Shown: positions 35,552-46,900 of the stretch, one piece after another
Position numbering within the stretch: the first letter of the stretch is position 1
How the letters are laid out: every line of letters begins with the position of its first letter
Source: Alitta virens
Taxonomy: Eukaryota; Annelida; Polychaeta; Phyllodocida; Nereididae
Assembly: GCA_932294295.1 (NCBI GenBank)
Contig: OW028581.1
Span: 18,155,162-18,219,161 of the forward strand
DNA length: 64,000 nt
Direction: 5' to 3'
The notes under the pieces: model-generated
Database searches by the model: none
Told to the model about the DNA's origin: nothing
What the model saw: only the letters and a program-made list of their open reading frames with translations
Position numbers and translations under genes: made by a program

Positions 35552-35866
35552 TACGTTAGATTAAAAATATATGATGGTGACTAATTCTTGAGTGATGTCC
35601 AAGTCATGATATGATATTTGAATTCAATTAAAGTTTAAAAGAACTATTGAGCAGCTAATGAAATTATTTTTTTACGTGTGTATTTTAATTACTAACTCTG
35701 TCCGTCATTTTCTTCAACCTTTCCATCAATCATGCTGAGAACTTCTGGGCAAATTGTTATGTGCGCAGGTTTGTAATTAGTAAAATGTTCTTTATGATTT
35801 ATAAGTGATTCCATTGGTTTCAAAAGTTGGATGTTGGACCAATGTTGTTCAACCTGTTATTAATAT

Positions 35867-36000
35867 AATAATAATAATGACAATAGGATCAGCTTGGATG
35901 TTGCTCATGAAGAGTGCCTGGGGCCTGGGTTTGAACACGGGATCTTCAGCAGAGCTAGCCAATGTGGAATTGCCTTACCATTAGGCCATCCAGCTGAACA
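35867..36000 (-). mobile_element. tRNA-derived SINE, family 2
   Basis: On the minus strand it begins GCTGGATGGCCTAATGGTAAG, where TGGCCTAATGG fits an A box. A B-box-like GTTCAAACC follows about 50 bases later, and the end is an (ATT)n tail (35867-35880). The head differs from family 1. Confidence 0.7.
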
Positions 36001-36427
36001 GTGAAACGACTGAGTTTCTGTTCACTTGATTTTCAGTTTATAAAGGTGTCGGAGGCATTAAATGAACATAAACTGTCTTTCCACTGCTTCTGCATTCTGA
36101 CTGGTTGAACAAAATTGCTCCAAGTTTGGATCCTTGTGGCCTGCCATGCTTAAAAACTTGGACGATTATTTTTTCCAGAAATAATAAATACATTTAAATA
36201 AATACATAAAATACGTAACTTTTGTAGGAAAAATAATTTTTATGACATTTTGAAATGACATTTAGTTAAGAGATGTTTCTAATCCAATAACTTACAAGTG
36301 CTTGAGAACATATGGGCAATGGGCTCACATGATTTATTTCACAATTTATATGATGTAAGCTACCCATGGGTGACACTAAAAAAGTAATTTTATTTAAAAA
36401 GTGATAGAAAAAGCCATTCGATATTAT

Positions 36428-36565
36428 GATGATGATGATTTATTCAGGCACAATTCACAAAATGTAATTTATAAAAATTTATATAAAAATTATGTGTGCA
36501 TTGGGAGACTCCCCTAAGACAGTCATGTCGCTTTTGGGGAGCCACCCAGTGGAGATTCCAGTCAG
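36428..36565 (-). mobile_element. LINE 3'-end fragment, family R3 copy 2
   Basis: Shares the GACTCCCCTAAGACAGTCATG block and C-rich run with 53340-53450 and, more weakly, 3735-3860. It has an (ATG)n tail at 36428-36440. Confidence 0.5.
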
Positions 36566-36739
36566 ATACTTATTTATACAGTTATTAGAAATTTTGTTTT
36601 ATTTATTGAAATTTATTATGAGGAATTACTACAAAGCATTTCTGAATGTTACAGTCAGTCGAATATGATTGTATTATTTAGCTTTTTGCATACTTTTTAA
36701 AGTAAAACATAGGCATGCACTGCAGCTTAACCCTCAGCT

Positions 36740-38450
36740 AATCCCACATAGCACACAGGCATCATTAAAATTGTTATGTGTTCGTCCGACAGGCAGGAGG
36801 GCAGGCGTTTCACTTTCATTTCCAGAGCAGAACTCTAAACACACTTTTGTTTCTAGAGCTGAACTCTAACCCTAATGCACTTATCCTAATGACATTTTAT
36901 GCAGTTACACTCTATATGGCCTAGTGGTGCCACACTGACATATATTGGCTATGTTTTACACAAATATAATTTCTTAAGTGTTTATATGGTGTGTGCGATG
37001 AACTGAAACAATTGCCACTTGGCCTACATAGCCTGTTATACAATGCTAATTTGAGTCCAAGATGTCCTATTTTTTGAACTCTTGAATTTCTTCATTTGTT
37101 CATTATATTCTGTCATGGGTTATAAAAAAAAGTCTGAAAAAGTCTTACTTAATTTTTTTTTAAATTAATCCTGTATTAAGTCTTACTTTTGTCCACTAAG
37201 TTTTATATTGTCCTATTTTGATGCATCATCCGAAATTAACCTTCAAGTTTTTTATTTACTTGTATTGAAATAAATAATGTCTAAATACAAATAAATAAAA
37301 ATCTTAAAGGTTTATTTTGTATGGAATGATACTCAACACACCCATTTTAATGCCTTTGTAAGTCAAAATATTTTTTGCTTGCTGTTTATTTTCGATTGCC
37401 ATATTCCCTTCAGTTATTGAATTGTTGGGTTGCTGACAAACAAAAGCTATTGAATGGGTTGAGCATGGCAATACTATGATCAAATTAGTAATTGCACATG
37501 AATTCCACAACATTACAGCTGTCATTGCTAAGTATAGGATGCTAAGGAATATGAAGGAAGCATCACAATTTTTTGCATTTTTTCCAGATTTTCCAATATT
37601 ATGACCAAAAAAGAATGATGAAAAAAATGTCAAAAAGAAGTTTAAAAGTGTAAGTACTTTAATCTAGATATACCATAGGCAAAATGTTACTGATGTAAGG
37701 ATCATAGAGTCATTGATATGAGGGTTTGAAAGAGTACCTGTCCGATTTTCATATTTGTCTTATTAAATAAAATTATCTGTCATAAATGGTCATGAAACCC
37801 TAAACAGGTACCTCTACACTATTTTAGACATATTCTTCCTAAGTTTTGTACGCATGTAGGTGCAGTAGTGTGTGAGTCCTGCTCTGGAAACAGAAACTTT
37901 GTTTTGTTTTTTAAAAATTTCTCTAAATATTTAAAAACACAGCTCAGATATGTCAATGTGACTATCAAATGTACAGCTAAGCTAAATAGAGCAATAACAT
38001 TTACAACTTTGTTAAGGTAAGTGCATTAATGGTAGAGTTATGCTCCGAAAACACAATTAAACACAATTTTTAGCATTTTTTCTGATTTTCCATTATTTTG
38101 TATGAGCATGAAATGAATATCAAAATTATATATTAAGTTTAAAACGTGCAAATACTATAATTTAGATATGTTATTGATACAATTTTATTCATGTAAGGTA
38201 AATAGTGTATTTTATATGGAGGTTTGAAAAAGTAGGAATTTTCCCTATTTTGCTTTAATTTTGAAAATTCTGTAGTATTTACGGCCATGAGACACTATTT
38301 TAGACATATTATGACAAAGTTTTAAGTATGTCAATGTGACTATCAAAAGGCACCACTAGGCCATATAGAGTATTACTGTACACAATTTTGTAAGGGTAAG
38401 TTTATTAGTGTTAGAGTTCTGCTCTGGATACTAAAGTGTTACGCCCGCCG
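36740..38450. repeat. Diverged repeat family, also at 60060-60400
   Basis: The block AAAGGCACCACTAGGCCATATAGAG appears at 38350-38375 and 60280-60305, and inverted near 36905-36930. Linked GTTCTGCTCTGG-type and ACCCGCCCG-type words sit at one side. 37600-37900 and 38050-38350 are diverged tandem copies of about 430 bp. No protein recognised. Confidence 0.6.
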
Positions 38451-40047
38451 ACCCACCCGCCCGTCCTCCTGTATGTACTAAACTGCACTGATCATTGGAA
38501 ACATAAGTTCACAAAATGTAATGCAATTATTTTTAATGAGATAATTGCTAGTCACGTTTTACGTCATGAAAGCTTTCACACCATCAATAATTAATTTTTA
38601 TGTAATGTTGCCAAACAAAGAGACTCAAATGCCTGATATGCTGTATGAAATATGATTTTTTTTTATTTCTATGGACAGCCATGATTTGCCTGAAGATATT
38701 ATGATGACATCAAGCCAAGGTGGAGCTTTTGTGGCATTTTAAATGAAACATATTGTCAGAATGAACAGAATTGTTTTTTTTTATTTATCTTTTTAGTGCA
38801 TTCCCATTGTAAAGTATTCCCATAATATTTCTTCAAACAGGTCTGAAATCAATTCAAAACTAATTCAATTTTGTGATAGTATTAATGTAATCCTAGCCAT
38901 ATCCAGGATCCAGGAGACATTTCAAACTTTTTGAGTAGGCCATACCAAATTTTGACAATGTTTCTTCGATCTGAGCCAAGCCTTCCCAAAAGTTGTGGAT
39001 GGGGTCCAAAACAAAAATTGTGAAATATCACAGCAATTGAAGATTTCCTTACACCAGTTCACCCCAGTCAACAGTGCAGTGGTTCATTGCACTTCTAGTG
39101 TATGGAAAAAAAAAAGACTAAAAAGTCTAAATTATCTTATGCCTTGGTTCAAATTCACAGAATCAGGACTTCACAGAATTGTGATTCCCAACTTCAAAAA
39201 GATGACTCTTAACTCTACACCAACTAGTCAAAGCATAGATTCTTATCTACAAGGTGCGGCATAAAAACTTGCACCAGCAGCTGCTGCTACCTCTTTTATT
39301 TTTTCCTCAATTGACAGTGATCACATGCAGCTGCAATCATACACACGAAAAGTAATAATAGTCCTAAATTATCTTTATAAATATATTTTCTTGTTTCCTC
39401 AAGAATTATAGATAATATGGATCTAAATATAGCACATGCACACTTATCACACCTATGGGTGATTTTCACCTCGGCTTTTGCAATACAAGCATTAGATTAT
39501 ATCACTGATCATACAGATGTGTTACAGACACCTTTGTTGCCCTTTGCCACCACAAATAGTGCAAATAGATTCATTTTTAATAAGAAGGTAGGGCATTTAC
39601 ACCTTTGAGGTGGAAAGTGCCATTTTGGATTTTGGTCAATTTTCTGTCTTTTCTGTTTAATTAACTAGCCAATCCTCCTGAAAATCATATGATTATTTCC
39701 AGACTAGTTGTAGATTCAAAAATTCCCTCTCGAATGCCATTACATTTCTCAATTTTAATTTCATGACTTTGCTGAATCAAAACTAAACCAACCTTCTTAT
39801 CATCTAATACCATGATAAATTTAGGCACATAAAAAAAACATTGAAGAGGGATTCTGTGTAAATATTATATTTTCTGTGGCTTCAGAGGTGTAGTAACTAG
39901 GAATTCTCTAATTTGTAAACTTTCTGCAACTAGAGACACCATGCAAGCAGACAGAAATTTGACTTCTGTGATGTGTGTCACTCAGAACAAGCCCTGCAGC
40001 GTGAACCATCTCAATAATTCAGATACTGACATTATCTGACATTATAA

Positions 40048-40483
40048 TGTTGTGTATTATAGTTGAGGAATAACTCTTAACACAGAGTATAGCTTGGCAT
40101 AGAAAGGGTGGCTTTTAATCCAACATATAAACAAGGTATATGCAATGTATAGATACAAGTATCAGGTTCAGCTACAGCTGGTCAACTAACTAAACTTAAG
40201 GTTGCACAAGTATTTCAAAGCCCCTTTTTCCAGGGGTCAGTTTGCTATTGGTTCTCTCTACTCCAGTGCACATATACATGGCCTGTTCTTATTGGCTTGT
40301 GCCTTGGGGTGGACAGTGGTCACTACCCTTTTTCTGGTTCACCTATCTTTGTTTAAGTTTTAGACTTTAAATGCCTTAAAGCAGGCTTGCTTAAAGTTCT
40401 TATTACTGAACTCTTAAGTCATAGTTCAGTAATACATAATAGATTGACATTTTGTTACATTAATACATTTTGACTATATGACA
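40048..40483 (-). repeat. 3' LTR of the retroelement
   Basis: 436 bp, TG...CA. On the minus strand it holds two CCAAT boxes (AGCCAATAAG and AACCAATAGC). An 11-bp perfect stem (40402-40412 with 40423-40433, loop 10) lies about 50 bp from its upstream edge. Confidence 0.97.
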
Positions 40484-40854
40484 TGCTGTCAGTTGATAAG
40501 GTAAAAATTTGAGAGAATTTTAGCTATAAAAGATGAAATAAACAAAATTTTTACATTTGATAACATTTGAGAATATTTAACATTATTGTTACATTGTGAT
40601 ATTTTGTTACATTGATACTTGTAGACACATTCATTAATACATTCATTAATACATTTTGACTATGTGACTTTGTGAAATTGTTCGTATTGTCTTTTGATTT
40701 GTGTTCTTCGTCCGGTACTTCCTTCTTACGTGATGGACCACTTGATGGTGTGCGCGTCTTATGCATGCGCATACTTCAGATCGATCTCGGTAGTGTGGGG
40801 TGGGATACGTCTTATCTTGAAGTTTCTGCATAAGATGGTCTTGACACGGCTTAC

Positions 40855-40910
40855 GAAAGAAGATCAGCATTTGGCTGGATCACCAGGGACACGACTTATG
40901 ATCTTCTTTC
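40855..40910 (-). repeat. Stem-loop repeat 1
   Basis: Arms GAAAGAAGATCA (40855-40866) and TGATCTTCTTTC (40899-40910) pair perfectly over 12 bp. The 32-base loop contains a small CTGG/CCAG hairpin. Confidence 0.95.
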
Positions 40911-40968
40911 AGCGATTTTGATGGAGCGGAGATCGTGAGATGGTGACACAAGGACTGACACGGCTTAC

Positions 40969-41024
40969 GACTGAAGATCAGCATTTGGCTGGATCACCAG
41001 GGACACGACTTATGATCTTCAGTC
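40969..41024 (-). repeat. Stem-loop repeat 2
   Basis: Arms GACTGAAGATCA (40969-40980) and TGATCTTCAGTC (41013-41024), with the same loop as repeat 1. Relative to repeat 1, two stem positions differ in both arms in a compensating way. Confidence 0.95.
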
Positions 41025-41096
41025 AGCGAAGGTGGTGTTGCGGTGCTTCTGATGTGGTTACACGGCGTGGCAATACTTCCGATGTGGCGTCACGGC

Positions 41097-42695
41097 TTAC
41101 AACTGAAGATCAGCATTTGTCTGGATCACCAGGGACGTCGTGATGGATTTTGAGGTAGCGCAAGTGGTAGAATCTGCCAAGAGCTCTGTAAGATGGGTTG
41201 TGAGTTTACAGCCACACTCTATGTTAATTCTAAAAAGACCTTTATGGGACATGTTGGTAGTGTTGGTTTTATTGTGGTGTTGGCATTGCAAGGTCCAAAC
41301 TCGTGCCGGGGTGTATACCAAATAGCCTTGAGCTTGAACTGTGTAGACGAATTCAGCGCTCATGACGGGTTTATTAACTAATCTGTGTCGACAGAGTGAT
41401 ATAATAGTGGCGGTGTCACCCATGAATAGGGCATAGGGGCATGACGTATTATGTGCTTTTGAAGGCAGATAGTTACGGGTGTTGAGGACGTCCTTTATGA
41501 GGTATATGTCCTCATCCGGGAATTCTAAGAAATACTTAGAATTGGTGGAGATGGCAAACCATGTATTGAAGCCATACAGCTCTGTGTAAATATCATTTGT
41601 GCGAGAAGTGGGGACTGGTACGGCATCAATTTTATATAGGGCAAACTCTGTAGTTGTACTAGATACAGGGATCTTAATCTTTACATATAAAAAGGTGCTG
41701 TCATGCGAGGTGGTGACCATATTATCATTTTTATAAAATATGGTTATGTCAGGCTTAATATACAGATTCTTTGATTTGGTCTGTAACTCGGTATTAATAT
41801 CTCTCAGAATAGCTCTGAGGTGTTGGGGATCCACAAGGTTGACAGTTAATCGTCCCTTTATCAATTGATTTATATCTGACAGCTGAGAGGCAGCTGAAAT
41901 TCTGAGCTGGTTCAATGTATGCAAATTAATATTATAATGGTGGAGCCAGTTCACAATTGCCATAGTGGTGTTTATCTGGTGTCCTTGAACTTTTACTTGC
42001 CTAGCTAAAGTTTCGGCCATATGGGCATATGTCTGTAGAGTCGCTATGTCTGTTGATATGTCAATTAGCGTTTGGTCCAATTTTAGCAGGTGCTTCTGTA
42101 GTTTATTCATTCTGATGTCCGACTTTACTTCGTAAGAATGTAACTTGCTTACATCGTGGATTCTATCTTTCTTATCCCTTCGGATCATGTCCATCAGTTG
42201 ACCTATGTGACCTTGCAGGATCTTGATATCTGCTTCCGTCGCAACTCCCATTACTTTTTTCGCTATATTACCCAAAAGATTGAACCAACCTCTGCGTTGT
42301 CGCTTGGGAGTGTGATCCTGGATGTCCATGACGTCCATGATTGATGTGTGGGTGGTATGGATGTCCATGGTGAGCCTGTCCTTTAACTCCATATACATGG
42401 TGTTGAGTTCCTGGAGATTGTCGCAGGCAGTGGAAACGTCGGACGTGGTGTTTAGTTCGGTGTCACATAATATAGATGGGGTCGTCATTGCGATATCCAG
42501 GAAGAAGGGTATGGCGATCGTGTGGTGCCATATAGAAGGAGACAAAGAAATGTCTCTTTCCTTCAGCAAGATAATTCCTAAGTTCGGACGAACTATCATC
42601 GGAGGGTGCTGGGCAGCAGCCAGGGCAAGCAGAAAACATCCAAGGAGATACGAAGTGACCATGATTGTATCCGAGAGTGGACTGGTTGTATCCAT
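41097..42695 (-). CDS. env: Env-like glycoprotein of the retroelement, no visible anchor
   Basis: 532 codons, ATG at 42693-42695, stop TAA at 41097-41099. A hydrophobic signal segment spans residues 12-28. A furin-type site KRQRR at 131-135 is followed by a glycine-led apolar stretch (136-152), then long helical heptad-like regions (about 155-300). Several N-glycosylation sequons and scattered cysteines follow. This layout fits F-type/errantivirus envelope proteins, which fuse membranes at entry (family knowledge). No transmembrane segment is seen before the stop, and the last 14 or so codons lie in the third copy of the 3' repeat, so the anchor is absent or lost. Expression probably needs a spliced RNA. 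Confidence 0.8.
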   Translation of the reverse strand: MDTTSPLSDTIMVTSYLLGCFLLALAAAQHPPMIVRPNLGIILLKERDISLSPSIWHHTIAIPFFLDIAMTTPSILCDTELNTTSDVSTACDNLQELNTMYMELKDRLTMDIHTTHTSIMDVMDIQDHTPKRQRRGWFNLLGNIAKKVMGVATEADIKILQGHIGQLMDMIRRDKKDRIHDVSKLHSYEVKSDIRMNKLQKHLLKLDQTLIDISTDIATLQTYAHMAETLARQVKVQGHQINTTMAIVNWLHHYNINLHTLNQLRISAASQLSDINQLIKGRLTVNLVDPQHLRAILRDINTELQTKSKNLYIKPDITIFYKNDNMVTTSHDSTFLYVKIKIPVSSTTTEFALYKIDAVPVPTSRTNDIYTELYGFNTWFAISTNSKYFLEFPDEDIYLIKDVLNTRNYLPSKAHNTSCPYALFMGDTATIISLCRHRLVNKPVMSAEFVYTVQAQGYLVYTPARVWTLQCQHHNKTNTTNMSHKGLFRINIECGCKLTTHLTELLADSTTCATSKSITTSLVIQTNADLQL

Positions 42696-43943
42696 GAAGT
42701 GCCGGGTATTTAACTGGTACCTGTGTCCTTTGAAGTGGGTTTAAGGGAGCTTTAAGCCCTCTTGTGGGGGGGTGGATTAAAGTCATCAAAGTACCTTTAA
42801 CTGTTAAGGGATCTGTCGTGTCTGTGGTGTTGGGGTATTACTACGTGGTGCTGTCGCTACAATCTAAAGTCAACTATGTACTACCAATTGCGTAATTGAA
42901 AGAACTAAAATTGCGTATTTGCAAGAGATAAAAGCTTTGAAGTCCGTATTTGGGACTTCACACATACCTGTGACTTAAAGAGAAATGAAACAATGAGAAT
43001 GAGTAGTTGTGATAACAACTGTGAAGTCGACCCTGACTTTGATTCAGGGTGATACCTTAGAGTTTTACCACTTTTAAGTGGACTCTTTGGTAATGTACCA
43101 CCTGTAAATTGGACTGCCTTTGTGGCGAAGCCTCATTTCGAGGCAATTACCCAAGTTACACCATTTCTCACATTTGAGGTATGCAAGAATGGCTTGGGAA
43201 TCAATTAATTACAGTAAGTTTTATGGCGAATGGTGTGGCTTTGCACTTTAACCATTGTGGCAGCGAGCCTAAATTGGCCCTTTATGTTTTCCATTTCTGG
43301 GCTGCCTTTGTCCGGTCGGTGTGTTGTCGTGGACGCCTTAATATCACACTGCCTGTTGCAGCCTTTAATCCCTCAATTAGCTAGGTTTGTGCAACATTTT
43401 GTCTCCCCCCGTCAATGTAGTGTAATTGCGGCGGAAATGGACGTTCCTGGCTTAAATGTGATAAAAAAACTGGACAATGCTACCAATCAGACTTTCAATT
43501 CCATTGTCATGGACTTAAACGCAGAATGTACTAATTGCGTCCATGGGACAATTGAGCTAGACTTCTTTTGCTTAGTGTGAAGTGGTAACACTTTAACTTG
43601 TAAGAAACAATTCTAATTGAAATTCGCTTCCCTTTTTGTTTTGTGGGAAATTTGCAATTACATTCAGTAATTTCCACCTGCCATGTCTATTGACACGGCT
43701 TTGCCGTATGAAAGACTTGGTTAGTCAATTTCATATCAGCTCAATGTCATCTGAATTTCAATAAATGCATTGTGTAAACACCAGATTATTGGTTGATCCA
43801 CAAAAAATTTGTACTCTTAAAAAAAACGAAAAAAATGGGAATGAGATAATGATAATGGGGATGAAGTAATGATGTGATGGTACAGAAATAAGTTTGTGTG
43901 CGAGCTCAGTTTTGAAACTTTGGTACTGGTTTTGTCGTCTTGC
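42696..43943 (-). other. Pol-env spacer of the retroelement, 1.25 kb
   Basis: No minus-strand reading frame of note. Unusually long for a retroelement with adjacent pol and env. A 116-codon frame exists on the opposite strand (43230-43580) without recognisable domain. It may hold splice or export signals. Confidence 0.7.
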
Positions 43944-46900
43944 TTAGTGTTTAAGTAGTTGTTGTACGAAAGTACGTACATTTCCGCTTATGCGGAAATT
44001 ATCTTCATAAAGTTTTTCAGTTAAGTTTGAGAGGGACGGATGCTCATCTTGTGAGAGCCACATCCCTTGTGTTAAGTTTTGAGTAATGAATACTTGTAAC
44101 ATCCCATTCTTAATTCTGGCCTTGGTTATTTCATAATCTCCCGACTTGGTGGGAGTCAGGCTGAGCAATGTTTGAACCTGTTTGACTGGTATTTGATGAT
44201 CTGCTGCTAGATTGCTATTGCCTGGGGCGTATTTGGTGAATTGACTGATGGGGCGCGAGTTGTCATCTTGTGTCACGTTACACGTGTGACGTGAGTCTTG
44301 GGTGCAGTTCCCTGCTTCGTCCACAATTTGTGCAATGTCATTTGTCGTTATGTCATGTTGGTTCCCCAGTTTTGATTTGAAAATTCCTTTTAATTTTGCT
44401 AGTGAATTGACTGGACCACTTGTGGTACGAACCCAAGCGGGTTTTAATCTATTCACGTGGAATTTCCCAGTGAGTTGTTGACCTTCTAGTGTCCCTAGAA
44501 TTGCGTGGGAAGAATCCACCATTGACCGAATTACTACTGGCCCTACAAAATCCATGCGGATTTTCTTGGATGCTGTCTGTAGAGCGCTGGCTGTGGGGGC
44601 CAACAAATATACAAGCATTCCTGCTGAATAAATGGTGCTTGTTGATGCTCTTCGTGCTTGTTTGACAGCCTGGTCGTGCTGCAATTTGTATTGAAGGTCC
44701 AAGACAGTTTTACCCACTTTCTGTAGTCTGGTTTTGAGTAACTCTACATAGTCGCGGTATGTGGGTGCTATGGAGTCTGTGGTGGGGACGTTAAACAAAG
44801 TGGGGGGGTGTCTAAGGTGTACCAAGTAATACAGGCTGTAATTGCCTAGGCTGGGCAATGCAAAACTGTTGTAGCCATATGCTACCGCATTACAAAATAA
44901 GTGCCAATTTCGGCCATTCTCATTGAGACATGACGTTAGCATATTGGCGATTGTTCCAATAAATCTTTCGGCTTTGTTTGCCTGATGGTTGCCTACCGAC
45001 ACGAAGTGGTGATTGATTTTAAGTGCCTGAAAGATATAATTTGTAACCTGGTTTTCAAACTCGCGGCCGTGATCTGTGATCAACGTAGAAAAAGGACCAT
45101 ATATGAATACACACTTTTGTAATATTGCTTCTGCAACTGAAGCTGCATCTTTGTTCTTGAGTGGGACTAATATGACATAGCGTGTGATGTTACACACTAA
45201 TGTCAGGATGTATCGGTGGTCTTCAGATGATGGTGGCATGGTCTTTAAGTCCGCATATACTTTGGAAAATGGGGCATATGATGTTGGAATATTTAATGCA
45301 TATGTCCTGTCTTCATGCGGAGGCGACTTTCTGTTCTGACATGTGACACATGTTTTGACATAGTCATTGACTTGTTGGTGCAGTCTTGGGAAATAGAAGT
45401 GCTGCTTAATTGTTGCCGCAACGCGGACAACTCCTTGATGGCATGCTAGCAGAGAGTCATGATAAATATGCAGTATTTGGGTTACCAATGCCTGTGGCAA
45501 CGCAATGAGCAATTTGCAGTCAGAATCATTTATGGAAAATTTAAATAAGACAGAGTCTATGATGATATATGACTCGGACTGTATCATTACATTTCGTGCT
45601 TCTTGACGATTAAATGGTAATGTACCTTCTGCAATGTATCTGTACAAGTGAGCAAAATGTATGCATTGGGATTGCTGCTTTGATAACTCAGTCTTTGTAA
45701 ATGGAAGAGCTGGGCAATCATTGACTAGATTTTGCAATTTACTCAGTTGTTCAGTGAGCATCTTTTGCTTGGGCAGGTGTCTTATTTCGACCACAGTTTT
45801 GTCCAACTGAAGAGTGCTTGGGTCTCTGTAAAGATACTTTGGTGGCAGAGAGTGGGTTTCTGCTATCTTTGGACTGTCAATTTGGTCGGTGTATATGATC
45901 GAGCTGGGCTGCTGTTGTGGTTGATTGACTGCGCACTCCACTAAGGTGGCTGGTGGTGTATTTACTGCATGTGCAGCAGCTGCTGCAGCATGTCTGACAA
46001 AGGTGGTAGTGCTGGGATTATTTGTCAGTTTTGGGAGACTGTTTGACGAGTCTCTGTTCCTAGTGACAGGGCCATGACTTTTCGACCTTATTTCTATTGT
46101 CACTGGATTTCTGCTAACTCTGTCTGGGGTGACAGATTTTGATGTTTTGGCTGTGTGTCTGTCATCTTGTTTCGACTTCTTGGCGGGGCGACCTCTGGGT
46201 CTTGCCGGCTCGGCATTTGTGGCCGCTGCTTGCGGTACTGTGTGCCCTGCTGAGGCAGGCGCCGATGGTCTGAGTTCAATTGGATCAGGCGGCGGCTGTG
46301 TCACCATTTGCTCTGCAGGATTTACTGGTGCATCGCTTTGGGGTTGCTGCTGCCTTGCCTGCGCTCTTGTCATAACAAACGCAATATCCAGGTCGTCATT
46401 TGACAGCTGGGGATTACGTGACAAAAAATCAGCTACAATCATTGTTGAACCCTTACGATAGCCGACTTTCATTGAATATGTACTGAGCCGCTCTAAAAGT
46501 CGTTTTATTCTCTGAGTGGCAGGCTCTGTTTTAGCCTTCATGATCTGCGGGATCGCCGAGTGGTCGGTGTACACTTCAAATGTTGTGCTCTTTAATAAAT
46601 GTCTGAAGGCATGAACTGAAATGTATAACCCAGTAAACTCAAGCTCTGTTATTGAATAATTTTCCGCTGCTCTTGGTAATGCCTTAGAAAAATATCCTAT
46701 CAATCTTTCTTGGCCTCTTTGGATCTGATATATGGCTGCACCTACTCCTATTTTACTGGTGTCGCAGTATAGTCGAAATAGTCCAGTGCTGTTTGGCATT
46801 GCTAGGACTGGTGGTTTCACCAGGAGCTCTATGATGTAATTATAGGCTTGTTGAGTCTCATGGTCCCATATGAACTGGGCGCTTTTAGCTGCAATTTTAT

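Larger units (their letters stand above)
40484..41096 (-). other. Retroelement 3' region with stem-loop repeats
   Basis: Non-coding region between the env stop and the 3' LTR. It holds three copies of a unit of about 50-60 bp containing CAGCATTTGGCTGGATCACC (40867, 40981 and, inside env, about 41113). Two copies are closed by perfect 12-bp stems. A diverged echo of the LTR end lies at 40601-40667. No clear polypurine tract precedes the LTR. Confidence 0.85.

Noticed and set aside
43230..43580. Antisense gene inside the retroelement
   Set aside because: Kept only as a question in the spacer finding; no domain or promoter seen.
46129..46461. 110-codon plus-strand frame and similar ones at 47317-47667 and 47986-48504
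   Set aside because: Antisense shadows of the pol and protease coding strand; no independent feature.
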